Below, piece by piece: positions 5,137 through 5,674 of a stretch of 5,674 bases of DNA. Origin of the DNA: Melioribacteraceae bacterium (GTDB lineage Bacteria; Bacteroidota; Ignavibacteria; Ignavibacteriales; Melioribacteraceae). Location of the stretch: positions 1 to 5,674 of the forward strand of contig JALWEC010000023.1 in NCBI GenBank assembly GCA_027036655.1, read 5' to 3'. Made by a program: the position numbers and the translations under genes. The first letter of the stretch is position 1. Each line of letters opens with the position of its first letter. The notes beneath the pieces are model-generated. The model was given only the letters and a program-made list of their open reading frames with translations. It was not told the DNA's origin and did not search any database.

Positions 5137-5165
5137 TTGACAAATTGTTTCTTAAATCATATTTT
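5137..5165 (+). promoter_or_regulatory. Good sigma-70-type promoter match
   Basis: A consensus TTGACA (5137-5142) and TATTTT (5160-5165) are separated by the ideal 17 bp. Transcription would begin near 5171-5173 and meet the terminator at 5210-5239 within about 70 nt. The match is seen directly; activity is inferred. Confidence 0.5.
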
Positions 5166-5170
5166 AGAGT

Positions 5171-5240
5171 GCATTCACAAATAATTAAAAACAATTATCA
5201 CTACTTGCAGGGAAGTTCTCCGGGACTTCCCTTTATTTTA
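5171..5240 (+). ncRNA. Candidate short transcript or attenuated leader, about 70 nt
   Basis: This interval is bounded by the promoter match at 5137-5165 and the intrinsic terminator at 5210-5239. It contains a weak ATAATT / AATTAT hairpin (5181-5186 with 5193-5198) before the terminator stem. No open reading frame of note lies within it. It could be a small RNA, or a leader that stops most transcription before the TPR gene; I recognise no RNA family. Confidence 0.3.
5210..5239 (+). terminator. Intrinsic terminator with UCCG tetraloop upstream of the TPR gene
   Basis: GGGAAGTTC (5210-5218) and GGACTTCCC (5223-5231) form a 9-bp stem with one G-T pair, closed C-G over TCCG, which fits the stable UNCG tetraloop class. 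TTTATTTT follows at once. There is no recognised plus-strand gene before it, which is why a short transcript is suspected. Confidence 0.75.
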
Positions 5241-5258
5241 AATAAGTGAATGTCAACC

Positions 5259-5287
5259 TTGATTTTATCTTTTCTTAATGATAGATT
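5259..5287 (+). promoter_or_regulatory. Candidate promoter of the TPR gene
   Basis: TTGATT (5259-5264) and TAGATT (5282-5287) are spaced by 17 bp. This would give a leader of about 20 nt carrying the GGAG at 5305-5308. It lies just after the 5210-5239 terminator, as expected for an independent start. Confidence 0.4.
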
Positions 5288-5313
5288 TTATATCAATTTT
5301 TAATGGAGTACGA

Positions 5314-5674
5314 ATGTTTTTTTCCGATGATTATTCGGAGCCGAGTTTCGATAGATTAAGCGAAGAAGAAGTTGAAGAGAGAATAGATAAAGCTCTTTCC
5401 GTTATTGAGGATGGAGCGATTTTTCTTGCGCTGAACAGTTTGGAAGAAACCGTTCAGTTGTGCATAGATTACGATTATCCCGAAGAGGGTTTGAAAATAG
5501 TTAACGCCGTTCTCGAAACCGTTTCATATAATTCCGATTTTTGGCAGTACAAAGGAACATTTCATAATACGCTCGGAGAATTCGAGGAAGCTTACATTGC
5601 GCTTGAAAAAGCGCTTGAGTTAAATCCGGGAGATACGGAAACGCTAATCAATTTTGCAATCGCTAACGAAGGAT
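5314..5674 (+). CDS. TPR-repeat protein, N-terminal part (3' end outside window)
   Basis: An open frame starts at ATG 5314, with GGAG five bases upstream, and runs without a stop to the window end, giving 120 visible residues. The first 25 or so are acidic (SDDYSEP, then LSEEEVEERID), with no signal peptide, so it is probably cytoplasmic. Residues 37-73 look like a degenerate helical repeat (FLALNSLEETVQLC, then PEEGLKIVNAVLETV). Residues 74-107 form a clear tetratricopeptide unit with the usual pattern (FWQYKGTFHNTLGEFEEAYI, then ALEKALELNPGD), and another begins as the window ends. TPR units mediate protein-protein contacts; the partner and role cannot be read from this fragment. It is divergent from the Lrp-type/glnA unit across the 1.1-kb gap. 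Confidence 0.85.
   Translation, partial: MFFSDDYSEPSFDRLSEEEVEERIDKALSVIEDGAIFLALNSLEETVQLCIDYDYPEEGLKIVNAVLETVSYNSDFWQYKGTFHNTLGEFEEAYIALEKALELNPGDTETLINFAIANEG

Larger units (their letters stand above)
4213..5313. other. 1.1-kb gap between divergent genes with no convincing protein-coding gene
   Basis: No open frame here has both a plausible start site and protein-like composition; the 69-codon minus-strand frame at 4840-5049 translates repeat sequence. The gap holds regulatory DNA at both ends (the Lrp-side dyad and the TPR-side promoters). Between them are a long hairpin, two diverged copies of a 55-nt repeat, three GCTCCGTAGGAGC-type palindromes and an inverted-repeat region at 4540-4694. 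A CACAGAT / CACAAAT / CACTGAT triplet at 5036-5060 also looks like a decayed tandem repeat. Confidence 0.7.

Overview
The window looks like a stretch of an AT-rich bacterial chromosome, with genes separated by unusually repeat-rich gaps. The best guess for the source is the Bacteroidota/Chlorobiota/Ignavibacteriota group. This rests on the protein style (DUF4139, LOG-family, class I-beta glutamine synthetase, TPR) and on intergenic hairpin repeats of a kind I associate with those genomes. It is an inference, not a demonstrated assignment. No rRNA, tRNA, CRISPR array, transposase or phage gene was found.

Layout: (1) 1-467, plus strand: the 3' end of a DUF4139-domain gene that starts before the window. 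(2) 468-901: a non-coding gap between convergent genes, filled by a small repeat element with near-inverted ends and several hairpins. (3) 902-1600, minus: a complete LOG-family nucleotide-monophosphate phosphoribohydrolase-like gene. (4) 1756-2136, minus: an unrecognised 126-residue protein with one N-terminal membrane segment and a basic tail, followed by a good intrinsic terminator. (5) 2327-4212, minus: a compact two-gene unit, an Lrp/AsnC-family regulator followed 14 bp later by type I glutamine synthetase (glnA), closed by an intrinsic terminator. (6) 4213-5313: 1.1 kb without a convincing gene. It holds a 39-bp near-perfect AT-rich dyad just upstream of the regulator, a long GC-rich hairpin, two copies of a 55-nt direct repeat, three copies of a palindromic GCTCCGTAGGAGC-type repeat, and a structured inverted-repeat region. 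At its right end is a promoter-terminator pair that could make a transcript of roughly 70 nt. (7) 5314 to the end, plus: the 5' part of a TPR protein that runs out of the window.

Functionally, the strongest story is nitrogen assimilation. A feast/famine-type regulator appears co-transcribed with the glutamine synthetase it may control, and the dyad upstream is a natural candidate operator. The synthetase also keeps the tyrosine that is adenylylated in GSI-beta enzymes, so transcriptional and covalent control could coexist. The other genes show no evident link to this unit. No previously undescribed multi-gene system is evident; the most interesting unexplained material is in the two repeat-rich gaps and in the short promoter-terminator module ahead of the TPR gene.
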